DNA of 64,000 nucleotides from Phoronis australis (Eukaryota; Phoronida; Phoronidae). The stretch is taken from assembly GCA_002633005.1 (NCBI GenBank), contig NMRA01000260.1, positions 365,559 to 429,558 on the forward strand. Direction: 5' to 3'. The translations under genes and the position numbers were made by a program. The notes beneath the pieces were generated by a model. It did not search any database and had not been told where the DNA came from. It saw only the letters and a list, made by a program, of their open reading frames with translations. Of this stretch, positions 1 to 13,700 are shown piece after piece; within the stretch, counting starts at the first letter, position 1; every line of letters starts with the position of its first letter.

Positions 1-2199
1 AGAACTTTATGAGCTTATTAAACTTGACAACAGGTGTCACTAAAAACTAGGTCACATCAGAACTCATGTTAGTAGTACTTAATATGTCTAATTGATATTA
101 AAATCGGCATTGGTATTATTAAAGGAACTTTTGATCTTTTGTTTGCTGCTCTTGGTCTGTCAAATGCTTTGGAGAAATTATGAGATGCATTGGTAGGAAA
201 GCTAAACTTTGAAGTGTCTAAGAAGTAGGTCACACCAGTGCAGTGTGCAGTTTTAAACCATATATAAATACCTCCAGCATGACCATGCTTATGGGTAGAC
301 ACAAAACAATGTCAATAACTGACATTCAACATTTGCGTCGAGTTTGGAATTTATAATGTGGAGAACACTGTTACTCAAGGAAGAGTGTAGTTTTTAATGA
401 CATTAATTTTGTGTCAGATTTTATCTTACCACTTTTCTACCCATATCGGTACAAAGCTGTATATTTAGTATATACAGCTTCGTACCAAGCCATGTCATCG
501 GAGTGATGGAAATTGTGATAGCTTGCTGCCGCTGGACAGTACGTTAGTAGACAGCGACCACCGTCTCTAGCTGGCTCAGTAGAGACAGTGTAGCCAAGCC
601 CGCGCTCGACTTTCATAGGTTTTGGCCAAAATGGCTATAGCACATGAAAACTTTGGCCATTTTCAAAATTATTAACATCTGTCACTTTTCACAACACCCG
701 CAATTGATAAAGATGCAGTTACACGGACCGGACTTTATTTTTCATGTTAGGCACGGGTCCTTTTCATAATGTATTAAAAGAAAAAAACAAGTGATCAGCA
801 CCCCAAGGTCCTGTAGCAAAAACACAAATGTTCGATTTCGGCTCTGACTGAGACTTAAGTTATGATACCACGCGAACACTATTTTCTAATGCACCTAGGG
901 GTGTGGGTGATTAACACACTAATGAGACCACAGATACACCAAACTCTAGCAAGTGTCTGACTTAAGTAGCTTTCAAATTAGATGTCATATTCCCTGGTGT
1001 GCGCAATGCATAAATGACCAGTCACCGATTTTGGGAACTGGACGAGGTCCTGGCACTAATCTGGCCACCTTAGCAAGGATGCCCAATGTATCGTTTGGAT
1101 GCTCACTGTCAATCACAACCTTTCAAGTTTGGACACACACATGGTATGATTACTAGGAAGCCTAGGCACACAGCTGAAGAGTGAAGTGAGCTCACAGTGT
1201 TGACTTTTCTTTCAAAGCAGAAAGAAAAATACAATGTATATACAATGTTGCCATGTTCAAACTAGGTTGAAAGCATTGAGTATCCATCACCTTTGAAGCA
1301 TTAGCACATCTTTGGTTCTCAACTGCAGCTCTGGTGGCTCATTTTACAGAATATTAAAGCTAGTTAAGATGATATAGTAAACTCATACCATCAATTCGAC
1401 TCTAGATCACCAAAAGCATAGTGCACTCTTCATTCAACCAATTTCTGTAATATTTGTATGGTAAGCTACTGGGCTGTTTTCGTAAATTTAGATGTAAAAG
1501 TCTTGGTCTGCACAGTTTTTTTTATTGAAGAAGCTCGCTATAGAGGACTGTTTTGTAAACTTAGATGTAAAAGCCATGGTCTACGCCTTTTTTGTAAACC
1601 TCGTGTGTGTGGGGGGGGTTACGCGTCGTCGGAATCATGGACGCCCTGGAATATTGGGAACCCCATTTTGGACATCCTATTTTCGAAATCTTGGATAAAG
1701 CCCTACTAGGGACTGCTCGAAGAAATGTTTGATAATGGGAGTATTTGTTAGAGTTGGAAGGACTTAAAGACATTGACAGCCTCTTGGAAGCACATTGGCA
1801 TTGGCATAATATAAAAGTTTAGAAATAATTTAAGATACAAAAACTTAAGTGCAGAACCATGTCTCCGGATCAACATGCCACATTATGAGTTATTTGACCC
1901 GGGAGTCATAAAAATAAGACCAAACATTAGTTCTTGTACCCCTGAAAAATTGGGAAGCCCATTTTGGGCGCCGTATTTTTGAAATCTTGAATGAATCCGT
2001 TCTTGACAGCCGACCATTCTTAGGGCCAGGTACCAACTTTTTTCACTGGCATGCTGGTTTACCCCATTCTTTTGTAAGAAGCTGCATTATTTTACTTCAG
2101 TTACCGATGAAAGTCTTAATATGCATACGGTTTAACCTGAATCTATTGGTCTTTTTTGTTCTTGTTTCTCTACATAATATATTACGTTATATTTTCCAG
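1..2199. other. RPS16 upstream or intron 1; no coding seen
   Basis: No exon with recognisable similarity is seen here. The missing first coding exon of RPS16 (16 residues in the family) was looked for on the + strand and not found, so it is probably upstream of base 1. A hairpin lies at 448-487. Stretches at 1635-1775 and 1940-2010 share a line of the type 'ttttgaaatcttgga' with each other and with about 49070. Positions 1700-1775 resemble the arm of the hairpin element at 21.3-21.7 kb, so this is relic repeat sequence. Confidence 0.5.
448..487. repeat. Short near-perfect hairpin
   Basis: The arms GGTACAAAGCTGTATAT and the reverse complement near ATATACAGCTTCGTACC pair with one mismatch around a four-base loop. 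Function is unknown. It may be a small palindromic repeat. Confidence 0.55.
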
Positions 2200-5100
2200 A
2201 AAACCGCTACTGCTGTCGCCCACTGCAAGAACGGTAATGGTTTGATCAAAGTCAATGGGCGACCCCTGGAGCTGATGGAACCTCAGATACTTCGTGAGAA
2301 GGTATGTCTGCTGCTTGGTCTGCGGGACCCATTAACTGCCTTAGTTTATTCAATCCTGACCTTGACATTGGCTTCGTACAGTTATAGCTCATCAAAACGG
2401 GAATTGTTAAGATTTTCATATTAGTCAAGTTGTTCACATAATTTGTTCACTGCAGTCTTGACAAGTTGTGGTAAGATGAGTGTTGTATGCTCACCATATA
2501 CTTACGTGTTATGGTTGACATTGATCCAGCTGTATCAGTGTTCTCCACAACCCAATTTGTTACGAGTGTGCAAGCATCAAGCTTCCACACTGTGTAAATG
2601 TATTTACAGTGCATTAATCTGTCTTGTTCACTGATAGACGTGCTCAGAAGTGCAGAAAAACATTTGTTCACGTTTTGTTTTCAAGCTGATGACTTGTTTA
2701 CGAAAAGAAGTCACAATTATTCCATTCACTAACAGTATTTAGTATTGATCTCCTCACTTGGAAACCAAAACATGGCTGGAATTTTCCTCTTTAAAGAAGA
2801 TATTCTCTTTTGGTTTCGATTTTCCTCTTATTTGATTTCCAGTCTCTTCATTTTGCGTCTCTTTTTTATCTTTATTTTAACTTAATTCGCACAAAAATGT
2901 TTATTTCTTTTACATTTTACAACACAAAAAGTGTTTTTGTCACACATATCTTTATTTGTGCAACTGCACTTCACCTGGAAATTTTCCTTTTTTTGTCATT
3001 TGTCATTCCAAGCCCTGAAGTCTATTTCTCAGCTGCAAATCATCTATCTTTAGCTTCTTTTAAAACTTTTCAATTGTGAAGCATACCTGATCTATCACAT
3101 TTGATGGCACTGTATCTGCAATAATTCTTAATTATCAATTAAAACAAGTACCAAATAAAATCCTTTTTGATTTTTTCAAATGTAGTTTTTTTGTTATTTT
3201 CTCAGCTTCTAGAGCCAGTCAATCTTCTGGGTCGTGACAGATTTGCTGGCGTCGACATCAAAGTGCGAGTAAAGGGTGGTGGTCATGTAGCACAGATCTA
3301 TGGTAAGTGGTTACAAGACCTTGGCCATGATTAGGTCAGCTGGAAATATGACTAAACCTGAGATTCAAACTTTGTCTTCTTGAGTTGAAGTGTGTGTTTG
3401 ATGATTGGATCCTGGGTACTAATTATAAAATCAAAGTGGACCTAATCTAATTATGTAGATTGATCAGTGCATATCCATCTAGCCTCCAAAAATTCTGGCA
3501 ATGGTCAATCCTGCCAAATGAGTGTTATCCCAGTGGACAAGAGTAATCTTGAGGATTTTTATGTGCTCATATATGGACACATTGTGCCGTCATCCGTAGT
3601 CGTCCATCTGACTTCTATTGCTCTAAAATCCTTTGACGTATGTTCATGATGTTTTGCACATATGTTCCTGTCATGGATCGGACAGCAGGTGCGAAATTTT
3701 TGTATGGATCTGAATACTGGCGTGCCCCCTAATGGCAGTTATAGTGTTTTTGTAAGGTAACCTCTGTATCTTCAAAGGTCCTCTTCATATTTTCATAAAA
3801 TTCGGAATATATGCATCTATTGGCGAGATGATGCTATCCTCCTGTTTTCGGATAGATTCAAGGTATTTTGTGCCACCTAGTGGTTATTTTTGCCGTTTTC
3901 AAGTCTGTTTTTGGCATCCGTCCCTCTATCAACCAAACGATTCTAAGGATGATTTTGAAAATTGGCGTATATGTTTTGTGTGAAGACAGTGATTGAGGAT
4001 GACAACTGCTACTAGTGTGGCACCTCCTAGTGGCAGTTTTGTTGCGCCTACAGCTGTATCTCTTAAACTCACTTCATTTATATAAAGTTAACAACAGACG
4101 ACTACTCGGACGTGTCCTACAAACGTTGTGCGTTTTTTGGCAATTTCCTGGACAGATTTTTTGAAATTTGTAGCATAGCTTTCTATTAAAGACCGGATGT
4201 CATGCCTCCGATTTCAGGTAGATTTGACGTATTGTGCCATCTAGTGGCCATTTTTATGATACAAATAAACAACCCTAGAAGCACATCGTTGATGGTGGGT
4301 TTTCGGGAGCATTTCAATGCTCTGCATTGTTCTTGGTTATCCGATTTGGTGTACAAGTAGTTGACGTGTTTCATTCAAATATCCAAAACCAATGCTCAGT
4401 CTTACAGGCCATGTTACCTGTCAGGAGACCATCTGGTTCATAACCACTGGACATCAGGCAAAGGCTGCTGATATCGACCAGCTATTTGACACGGGCTGGT
4501 TGATGTTAGACAGCATTACGCATTGATCTGCTGACATGTTGCTACTGAGAAATAAGCTCGGCATATGAAATTCTTTTTGCGTTGTTCACTGATTGTTGAT
4601 TTTTTACGTGGACACTACTGAAAATTGGCTCATAGGACCATTTTATGCCTGTTAGCTAATCGGATCTGAGCGCAAGCCTTTTTGTGATTCAAGTGTGAAT
4701 AAGGATGAGAATGGCTTGCTACAATAAACTGCAAATTACTGTGATGTTATTATTAGAACCTAGTGAGTACAACTGTTTGTATTCTTGGTGCATTCTCCCC
4801 TTCAGTTAATCAAATCCAAGGTGACGTCTCAGAAAGTTAGTTTCGTTTCACCACGAAAGTTCTAAGATAGTTATGTAGTTCATCAGTATTTTTAGTTTAG
4901 TTCTGCAGCACCTGGAGTGTGTTGATTGTGAACCAATGAAATGTTATGTTAAACAGGGCTTGGAATTTTCCTCAGAAACGCGGATTTCCGCTTTATTCAA
5001 ATGTTCTGTCCGCATATTTTATTATATTTCCACGTAAAAAAATCGGATTTGATAAAAAATTTCCACGGCAAATTTCTTTCTTACCGCGGCGTTGCCGACG

Positions 5101-6218
5101 ACTTTCACCTCGAAAAGCAGAAGTTGCTCTTTATGTTTCGGAAGAACGTAAATTGTCATCATTGCTGGGGCACCTGGGATAGCGTGGTATTCTTGAATGG
5201 CTATCTCGTCAGATTGTAAATTGCGGTGACAAATGCTACGACTCTGCAGCCAAAAATGTGTGGAGGTGGACGTGGGAGTGGACGGACGAGCTAAAAAGAT
5301 GCAGACGCACGCTTCTGGAGGTGGTACCCTTTTTTTAGTCCTGATGTTTTGTCAGCAAAAGGTCCACATCGGCAAAAGTTTGAGCCCTCAACATTTTCAA
5401 GGCTGGGTGCGCGCATGTTTAGGGCCGTAAATATTTCAGCTTTTTTTGTCATGGGTCATTCCAACCCCTGGTTAAAGACTACCTATTACTAATTGTTTTG
5501 CATTTTTTTCAGCTATCCGCCAAGCCATCTCCAAAAGCTTAGTGGCTTACTACCAAAAGTGTAAGTGTCTTCAACTGTCTGTTGACATTAAAAAGCAGTA
5601 GCTTACAAACAATGTAGCAGGAAGCCTTGTGATGTTTAAGTCATGTAATTAGCTTATGAATTTCCATGATTCAAATTAACAACTGAAGGCTCCTGTTCAT
5701 ATTGGTGTCTAGCTGTTATAGCCGCGGGATATACGTGTCATACTGCAGTGAAGTTAAATCCCCATGTAACACATTGAGAGGAAGCAAGAAGTGCAAGCAT
5801 TTTAATAGCTGAATTCAAAGTTACAGAGGTGTGTTGAAGCCTATTTCATAGCAAAAGGTTTCTGCATGTATTCACATGCTTTTTTCTAAAAATCCATTTT
5901 TACTCTTACTTAAAGTTGAACTTATAAGTAAAGTGTTAGTTTTGACCTATCTTTTTGTTATCTACAGAAAACTTAATAGTTCAGATAATCTAAAGATTTC
6001 CCAGAACTAGCCTTGAGCACTCCCGTCATGTCTCTGTGTGGAATTGTAACTTTATCATCTGTATTGTTTCAGATGTGGATGAAGCCTCCAAAAAGGAAAT
6101 CCGAGACATACTTGCCCAGTATGACAAGTCTTTATTAGTTGCTGATCCCAGGAGGTGTGAACCAAAGAAGTTTGGTGGTCCAGGCGCTCGTGCACGCTAC
6201 CAGAAATCTTACCGTTAA
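2200..6218 (+). CDS. RPS16: 40S ribosomal protein S16 (uS9), exons 2-5
   Basis: This is a small-subunit ribosomal protein of the uS9 family; its C-terminal tail reaches the P-site tRNA in the decoding centre. The coding exons are 2200-2301, 3206-3302, 5513-5560 and 6073-6218, each bounded by AG/GT sites and in phase. They give 130 residues plus TAA. Conserved stretches include [41 protein letters not shown] (read in two parts), the split Tyr codon before VDEASKKEI, and the basic end [14 protein letters not shown]. The family protein is 146 residues, so exactly the first 16 are missing. They would lie in an upstream exon ending before the phase-0 acceptor at 2199. No frame break is seen, so this is the functional intron-containing gene and not a processed copy. 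Confidence 0.96.
3561..4335 (+). repeat. Degenerate CTAGTGGC-family repeat in RPS16 intron 3
   Basis: It begins with a decayed form of the family's left end (atatggacacattgtgccgtcatc). It carries boxes of the form cctagtggc(a/c) at roughly 3730, 3875, 4025 and 4235. It ends with the family's right end (atttcaatgctctgcattgttctt). It is much more diverged than the copies at 30.5, 35.7 and 46.2 kb. Confidence 0.75.
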
Positions 6219-6251
6219 TTTCGATGTGCACTTAATGTCTTATGTACATAA

Positions 6252-6257
6252 AATAAA
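6252..6257 (+). promoter_or_regulatory. Poly(A) signal AATAAA of RPS16
   Basis: A canonical AATAAA lies 34 bases after the RPS16 stop codon. A very short 3' UTR is typical of ribosomal protein mRNAs. Confidence 0.75.
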
Positions 6258-6386
6258 AAATTATAAAAAATTGATAACTGACCTTTGCTTCAAAACGCAT
6301 CAAATTCAACTCTCCATGTCTACTCAAAAATTGTGCTTCTCATGACTTTTAAGTGACAATGTGCATCTTGGAAACCCATAGTTTAT

Positions 6387-8040
6387 GTTCCCACATTTTT
6401 ATATGTGGATGCATTATGCTGTCATCCCTGTCTGCTGCTCTGTTTCCAAAACCCTGTAATGTATGTTCATGAAACTGTACAAATGTTGATGGTATGAGCA
6501 ATTTTCCCAACAGATTTGACTGCCGGTTTGATCTCTAGTGGCAATTGCAGTTTTTTACGTAAGCCTCGGTATCTTCAAAGGTCCTCAGCAGATTTTCATA
6601 AAATTTGGAAATAAGCATCTATTGGTGAGGTGATGCTACCATCCCTCTATCAGGGCTGTTCCAGCAAAATCTGTGTGGGAGGGGGGGAAGGCAACTGAAA
6701 TAAAAATTTATGGGTGGTTGCGTTTGATTTAAATTCAAAATGGCTGGTGGTCGTACTTGAAAAAAAATAAAATTTACAGGTCGTTGTTGTTTCATTGGGC
6801 CATAAATGTTTGATGGTGGGTAATTTTAGTAAATTTTATAAACAATCTGCACAGAATCAAAAACTGAAACAAAAATGCAACTTGCAAAGAGCTCCGACTT
6901 TTTCACTCCCTCTGATCTCATCGGCATGCCCATAACACAATTTAACCACAGATGCTCGAATTTCTCGATGGCTAATAACCATATATAAGAAACATATGTT
7001 TTCTTAGTAATGAATGACGTTAGTGGTGATGGAGGAACAGATAAACTCAAGCGCCTGTGCAGTCGACCACAAAAACAAAAAAAATTACGGGTGGTTGCAT
7101 TTCAAACTTATAAAAAATTACGGGTGGTAGGCTGAAGAAATAAATGAAAATTATGAGTGGTGGGTGCGAAAAAAAGGTGCCTTCCCCCCCTCCCATACAG
7201 ATTTTACTGGAACAGCCCTCATCCAAATCACTGTTATGTATCAGTGAAAATGCCGTATGTTTCAACTGTGAGGAGGACGGCAGACAATGATTTTTTACTA
7301 CCATGGCGCCTTCTAGTGGCAAACCCTCTGCTGCATCTTTATTAAATTTAGCAATTGGTGTACTTTTATGAAGTTGACCTCGACAACTAATGGACAGATT
7401 TAATTGTTTCTGTTTCTCTGTCAGAAGTAACTTCACACATTTTTGTGACCTTTGGTAAACGACCGTTGACATGTTTCCATTTTTGCTGTTATCTAGTCTG
7501 CCCCTCTGTCAACCAAATCACTAAGGATGATTTTGAAAATTGGCGTTGGTGTTTCTACTGTGCAGTGGTTGGCTGATGATGATTTTATGTAGTCTCGGAC
7601 TATTGTGGCACAACCTAGTGGCAGTTTTGTTTGTAAATGGCCACATCTGCCAAACAATATACAGGGTCTTTATTAAATTAGCAAGTGAATTTATATGAAG
7701 TTGGCAGTGGACAGCGATGACATTTGGACATTCTTTGTATCTTTGAAACTGCGGCAGATTTTTATGAAGTTAAATGAATAGGTTCTATTAAAGAGTCTAC
7801 ATGTTCCTGTTTTTGGTAGAGACAACGTATAGAGACTCAGAAATTTTGCAAATAGACATGCATTACGGAGTCGAAGACACTCTCGATGATATTGTCAACT
7901 GCTCTGGCACCCCCTATTGGCAATTTTTTATGTCCATGGCTGCATGTTCCTTTACCTTTTGCAAGATCTTTGAAAGTTAGCAAATGTGTTCCTATGAAGA
8001 TGAGAACATATGACGGCGAGTTTCGTACCAATCCAACCTT
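6387..8040 (+). repeat. Diverged CTAGTGGC-family repeat downstream of RPS16
   Basis: The left end is a degraded palindrome (cccacatttttatatgtggatgcattatgc). Boxes such as tctagtggcaat (about 6535), tctagtggcaaac (about 7312), cctagtggcagttt (about 7615) and the decayed ctattggcaat (about 7913) recur. A separate inverted-repeat element (6652-7219) is inserted in it. Short open frames here are not conserved between copies and are not genes. Confidence 0.7.
6652..7219. mobile_element. Non-autonomous TIR element inserted in an older repeat
   Basis: Inverted termini of about 41 bp start AGGGCTGTTCCAGCAAAATC and end with its near reverse complement ...ACTGGAACAGCCCT. The host repeat (ccctctatc / caaatcact) resumes on either side, which marks a clean insertion. 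The interior has several 'acgggtggttg' type motifs and no credible protein. No clear target duplication beyond 2-3 bases is visible, so the superfamily is not assigned. Confidence 0.75.
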
Positions 8041-10715
8041 TAAAATTGATCTTTACTTCATACCAATCTACGGGGTTGTGTGCACATGTCTTTGTGATAA
8101 ACATTAGCAAAAAAAAAAGAAAGGTACCGTACATCTGTAACAAAACTATGGTATCAATGGTATGTATGATCAATGTAAGTGTTCAAAATGTCTCAAAAAT
8201 GATGCTACAGTTTTCTAAATTATGATTTCGTTTTATTCAAGTTGTTTTTGATTAGTAAAAATCAGGGCTGGGTTGCATAAAACTTCAAAATTATCTGCTG
8301 AATAAGTTTGATTGTTGCATAACGTCAGGTGCATTGTTCAATAATAACGTGGTGCATGATGATGCGACGTCATTGTTGCCATACGGTGTATAACTTTTAC
8401 GCAACTAGGCCTTGAAGTCTCATTTTTGATGGCCATTCATGCTCGAGTGGAAAATTATAAAAACGATTCCTAACAGCATTTCGGAGAACACTGCTTAAAT
8501 CATGGTATCTGACTTTCATACTGCATCCGATTAACAAGTTCTGAAATATGACGTTCCGACTTTTTTCAAGGGTCCAACATAACCAAAAAGAGGTTAAAAA
8601 CCCTCACTAACTTTTGACACAGGTCACTTTCCGTAGTAAAGCAGTTAATCTATTTCTGACAAGTGACTTTTGGTCTTGCAAATAACTGAGAGTTTGATCA
8701 GTATTGCTCACAACTATGCTCGGCAAATAAATGACACGCAATAACAAGTAAATTTTGTAGGGAGCCGGATCTCAGGCAATAATGAACACCAAGGTATTTC
8801 GAAGCCCAACGTGACATCTGTTTTGACTATGGATTAGTTTGAGACCTATTTCACGGAAGTTGTGGAAGTCAAAATTATTTGTCCTTATGCTGGAAGGTGG
8901 GGTTGCTGTATCCCCACTTAAGACCAATCATAGTGCAAAGTGTTCATACACTTAGTAAAAATGTCACATACATTTTAGTGAAACAGCCTCTGTAGAATTA
9001 CCGCGTTTCCAATTGTGCTAGAGTAAACAAACGTTTCACTAAGGGATTGGGAGTTAGTTGCAACTTGGTTTGGAGATCTACACAAACTTACATTACCGGT
9101 AATTGTCTTGAACGCAAGACCAAATTTCTGACTTAATTCTCACTTATTTTCATGAAACAGATCCCTGGTTTGTGCTTGCTGGCTTATAACATTTCATAAG
9201 TCTCAAACCAAGTGCCCTATATATTCAAATTCCTTTGGTCACAATGAACATTTGTCTCGGGTAGATTCATTATTAATATACTTTGACTGTATTTCAAATT
9301 TACATTAACCCCCACTCCAGTTGAAATTATGAATAGAATACCTATGAACAACACTACCATACCAGACGAGGATCGACACAAGGTCTAGACCTGCCTGGGT
9401 CAATTCTACTGTAATGAAGGAACCTGTGGGAAAATCCTGGACGTGCGGCTGCATACCTGATGTTAACATGCTACAGATAGTGAAAGAGTACTGAGAGAAT
9501 ATTTTAACGTTTATTTAGCAGGGATCCAAACTTAATAGTGGACAAGATCCATCAACAATTTATACATTTCTCAACTCCAAGCAATTAAGCACTGAGAATC
9601 AAAATCACTGCATCCTACACATATATTAGCCACTGGTAAAAGTGTGCCTGAATACACGATAATTGCACATTCTATGACTTAACAATTAGCAAACCCCATG
9701 CAGACACTTGTACACAAGGTGAACCACATCTGATTGGCTTGCTTAGCGCTAGAATTTTCCCATTCAGCCTGGATAGCCACTCAGTTGAATAACAGATGAT
9801 AAATCTAATGTACATTTAATGACAAAAGTTACTTCTGAAAAAACTTGTTTCAGCAGGGCATCGTTAATTTCTGAGATTCCGACAAGTCGGACCTCACACA
9901 TAATGTTGAAGGTACCAATTACCGACTTTGGGGTCAGGTGAAGAAAAGTGCTAATGATCATCAACTACTTAGACCAGAAGAGAGCAAATAAAGGTTAACT
10001 GGAATGATGCTGGATCAAACAAAATTAAAAGGAAAACCGAAAGTTTGGTGTAATTTTCAAAGCACTGTTGTGTGCATGGAATAATAATCACCTGATTAAA
10101 TACAATGTGATATACAAATGTGCTGAACACAAAAATTTCCAAGATGAGCACACGTGTAACTTAAAAACAAGAACAAGCTTTTTCATGCTGATATCCTTGT
10201 AATTAAACTTTAAATAAGTTAGTTGACCAATCACACAAGTCCCAGCTATATAAAAGGCACTGTTATTCCTGCTAGTTGTCACTCCTGATGGAGAAACAAG
10301 CATGAGTTTTGAAACATTGAAAACAATTTATTACTACATAGTGTAAACCGAAAAAAAAAGAAACTTTCTCAAATCCTTGTAAATAATTGTCTACAGCAGA
10401 CTCTCAGTAGCTGAACTACTGAAAACATATGTACAATTGCTCATATGGAACCTCATTATGTAAACAATAAAGAGATCATCATCTGTACAGCAACATCTGT
10501 TAACAAAACAACATTGTTCGACTTCCACATGATTTTACTATATTTGTCCATAACAAACACTTTCCTTAAGCCATATGGTCCAATGGAGGAGGCAGTGTGA
10601 CCTATAAATGTTCCGATAAAGTTTCACGGAAAATTTGCTTTCCTTAATCTAGACAAAAAAGCATGGAATACAATCCATTATCACATTAAAGACAATAAAT
10701 ACACAGTGTCCATCT
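8041..10715. other. Intergenic, RPS16 to myotrophin 3' end
   Basis: No coding exon, RNA gene or obvious repeat is recognised. The part nearest 10715 is the presumed 3' UTR of myotrophin, which is read on the - strand. A possible AATAAA on that strand lies at 10327-10332, about 385 bases after its stop. Confidence 0.45.
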
Positions 10716-13700
10716 TCACTGCAAAAGTGCCTTCATTTCTGAGTCTTCTGCACAGTCTGCATAGGAAGAGCCATCCGGCGCTTTCCCATTTTTATCTGCA
10801 CCCTGAAAAATATTTTTGAATAAATAAGCATATTAAGGGAAGGCTTAGCTAGGCTCACGCTAGCCGCTCACCAGCTCGCCATTGACAATTTCTGAGTGGC
10901 AATGGCGATGGCAGAGCCAAGTACATTTGCCAGCTTGGCAATTGCTTTCACAACTTAACGGGAAACCTACTGGTATGTCGACTCAAAGTCACCTCGAATT
11001 AAGTAGTGCTGCAAACGACATTCTTACTTCGATTCGGAGTCTTGAAAGTAGCAAGCGAATGTGTACAATTTGTCACGTCAAATATTGTTTTGAGACTGGA
11101 CACTGACAGGTTTTCGTTGCATGGAGTAAAAGGCGCAGACGATGACAGAGAGAATGAGTTTGTTGTTTCTTTTTAAATCATACATAGTGAGCCATTTAAC
11201 TGTCGCAAGTGTAAAAACAGGGTACTCGATTATCCGAGAGGAAAAGTGCCTTTGTCTTTTGAGAGGGTTTTTTTGGGGCGAGTGGAAAATTCTACCTCGC
11301 GATCACCATCAGTAGCATCCGCCACCCTCATAGGCTCAGCCACAAGTAACCAAAAGTAACCTTTTGTGCTCTTTCAAATTGTGACCTATGTGAGTACGAA
11401 ATTATTTGACCCTCGAGGGGAAATTTTGGGCTTCGTGAGGAGAATTTTGCGTGATTATTCAATATCTTTCAGAGGGGAATGGGGTCGATATTCTGCCCCG
11501 AAATCAAGGGATCGAAGGCCCTGAAAAAGTTATTAAGAGACTGAGACGCATTTGCATTTCACCAGGTGGGGGCTGAAAGAAAGCAAGGAAAAGTAAATAT
11601 CAATTTGTTTCTTAATGAGTTTTATATTCAATACTCTGCTTTATTTTGCAAGTCACATGATATTTTTTGGACCTAAATGTCTTGCTCATCAAAATGCCCA
11701 CGTTGGCCGGCGTACGCTGTACCCCCGCCGTAACCTGGGGATAGGGGGAACCCCTGCCCAATTATTTTTAAGGTCAACATCATTTAAATGCCCATGTGGC
11801 CGGCATACACACGCACTAACTCGGGTATAGGGGAAACCCTGCGAAAACTTTTTAGGTCATAATGAAACCCATGTTGGCTGACATCCCGTTTAACTTATTA
11901 GGTTACAATATGATTTTGGAATGTTGATCATTTGTTTTATGTTCTTAAGGCAAACGTCTTTTATTACTCAGCGCGTGTAATTACTCTGCGCGTGTAAGCG
12001 CAGAGTACTGTTGTTCCTGGGTTTTCTTCAATTTTATTCTTCTTATTCTTATTCTTATTCTTATTCTTCTTCCGACCAACTTTGAGGCTTAATAACTCCA
12101 TGACTTTTGACAGTATATAAATTTTGATTGGTTATATAACCATATTCCATATTGCACCGGAAGAGGTCGTTTGGTGCAAAGGTCGTATAATTTTCAAAAT
12201 GCTACTACTCCTCCTTCAGTTTTAAAGCTATCTTTTTCAAATTCGGTGCACAGGTATGAGTCAACATGACAATTTAAAAAATTACTTTTCTAAGTAATCG
12301 GGTCATCCAATCAGGTGAAATAGGTCAAAGGTCATTAGGTGCAAACTAAAATTTTGATCTAGACACTTCAAATTTACAGGTCTGATTGCCACAGGTAAAT
12401 CAAATTGGAATCCAAAGTTTCAGGTCATTTAGTGCAAACATGGGGTCATTAGGTGCATTTTTCTTCTGAAAATTTGACCTTTTCAATCAGCAAGTATTCT
12501 GATGTGTAGACCGTTAGACAACTGTGATTCTCAGCGTTAAACACATTTTCCATGGGCTTTGCAATAATTCTCCTAAAGATGCTTAAAATGCACCGGATAA
12601 GGGCAATTAGTGCAAAGGTCATCTAACGTTCAAAATCTTATATCTTACGTTTTTCAAGGAATTCTTTTCAATTTCAGCACACTAGTGTAAGTCAACATGG
12701 CAATTGAAAAACCTACTTAACTACGCAATAGGCCCAACCAATCAGAAAAAATAGGTCAAAGGTCATTGAGTGCAAAATTAAAATTTTGAGCTAGAGACTT
12801 CAAAATTATATATCTGTTTACTAAATGCGATTGAGTTTGAATTTTCAATTTTTGGGTCATTTGGTGCACCCATGGGGTCATTAGGTGCATTTTTCTTCTG
12901 AAAGTTTGACCAATTCATTCATGTTGTATTCTTAAGTGCTTAAAGTAAAACATCTGTGATTCTTAGCATTAACCACACTTTAAATTGGTTTCATCGGGGT
13001 TCACAATGCACCGGAAGAGGTCAGTTAGTGGAAAGGTCATCAAAATTTTAACATGTAATTTCTCCTACAATTTTAAAGAATTCCTTTTCATATTGGTAAC
13101 CGGGTTGCTGTCAGTAACTTCCCATAACTATTCCTTTAATACGCACGCGCAGAGTCCATTATTGTCACGCTGTGACAATAATCTTTCTAGTTATAGTGCA
13201 TTTATGAAAAATAAAAAGTTCCGTCCGTGTAACTGTTTCTATCAATTGCGGGGGGTTGGGAAAAGAGAAAGTATTTGGCTAATAATTTTTGAAAATGGCT
13301 AAAAGTTTTCAGAATCTTTAGCCATTTTGTCTAACACTTTTAAAAGGCTAACACAAGCATAGCTCGAGTCTTTTGTGTCTGCTAGAACCAACTGTATTAA
13401 TATACCATATATTGTCAGAGAACAAAACATCAATGAATTCTGTGAAATGGAATGGAATTTGCCACAAAAGACATAAATTTGGTGGTAGGCTACTACTATT
13501 CTCTCATATTTGCTGTACATATGCATATATAATCGCATAATGTTTTTTTTTTCAAAGAAAATTGCTTATAAAAGATTTCCGCACATGGGCGCATACAAGA
13601 CCATTGCAAGACAGGGTTTTTAATATTTACATATTTGCAAAGGATGAACAAAACTAGTGCATTATTAATTGAACCATACCTGGAGGGAAATTAAGACATG

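Noticed and set aside
1987-2424. A 145-codon + strand frame over RPS16 exon 2
   Set aside because: Only the part from 2200 to 2301 is conserved; the rest is intron read-through.
2690-2760. A CTGATGA word in RPS16 intron 2 that could be a snoRNA C box
   Set aside because: It lacks the leading purine, and no D box with a closing stem follows at a suitable distance.
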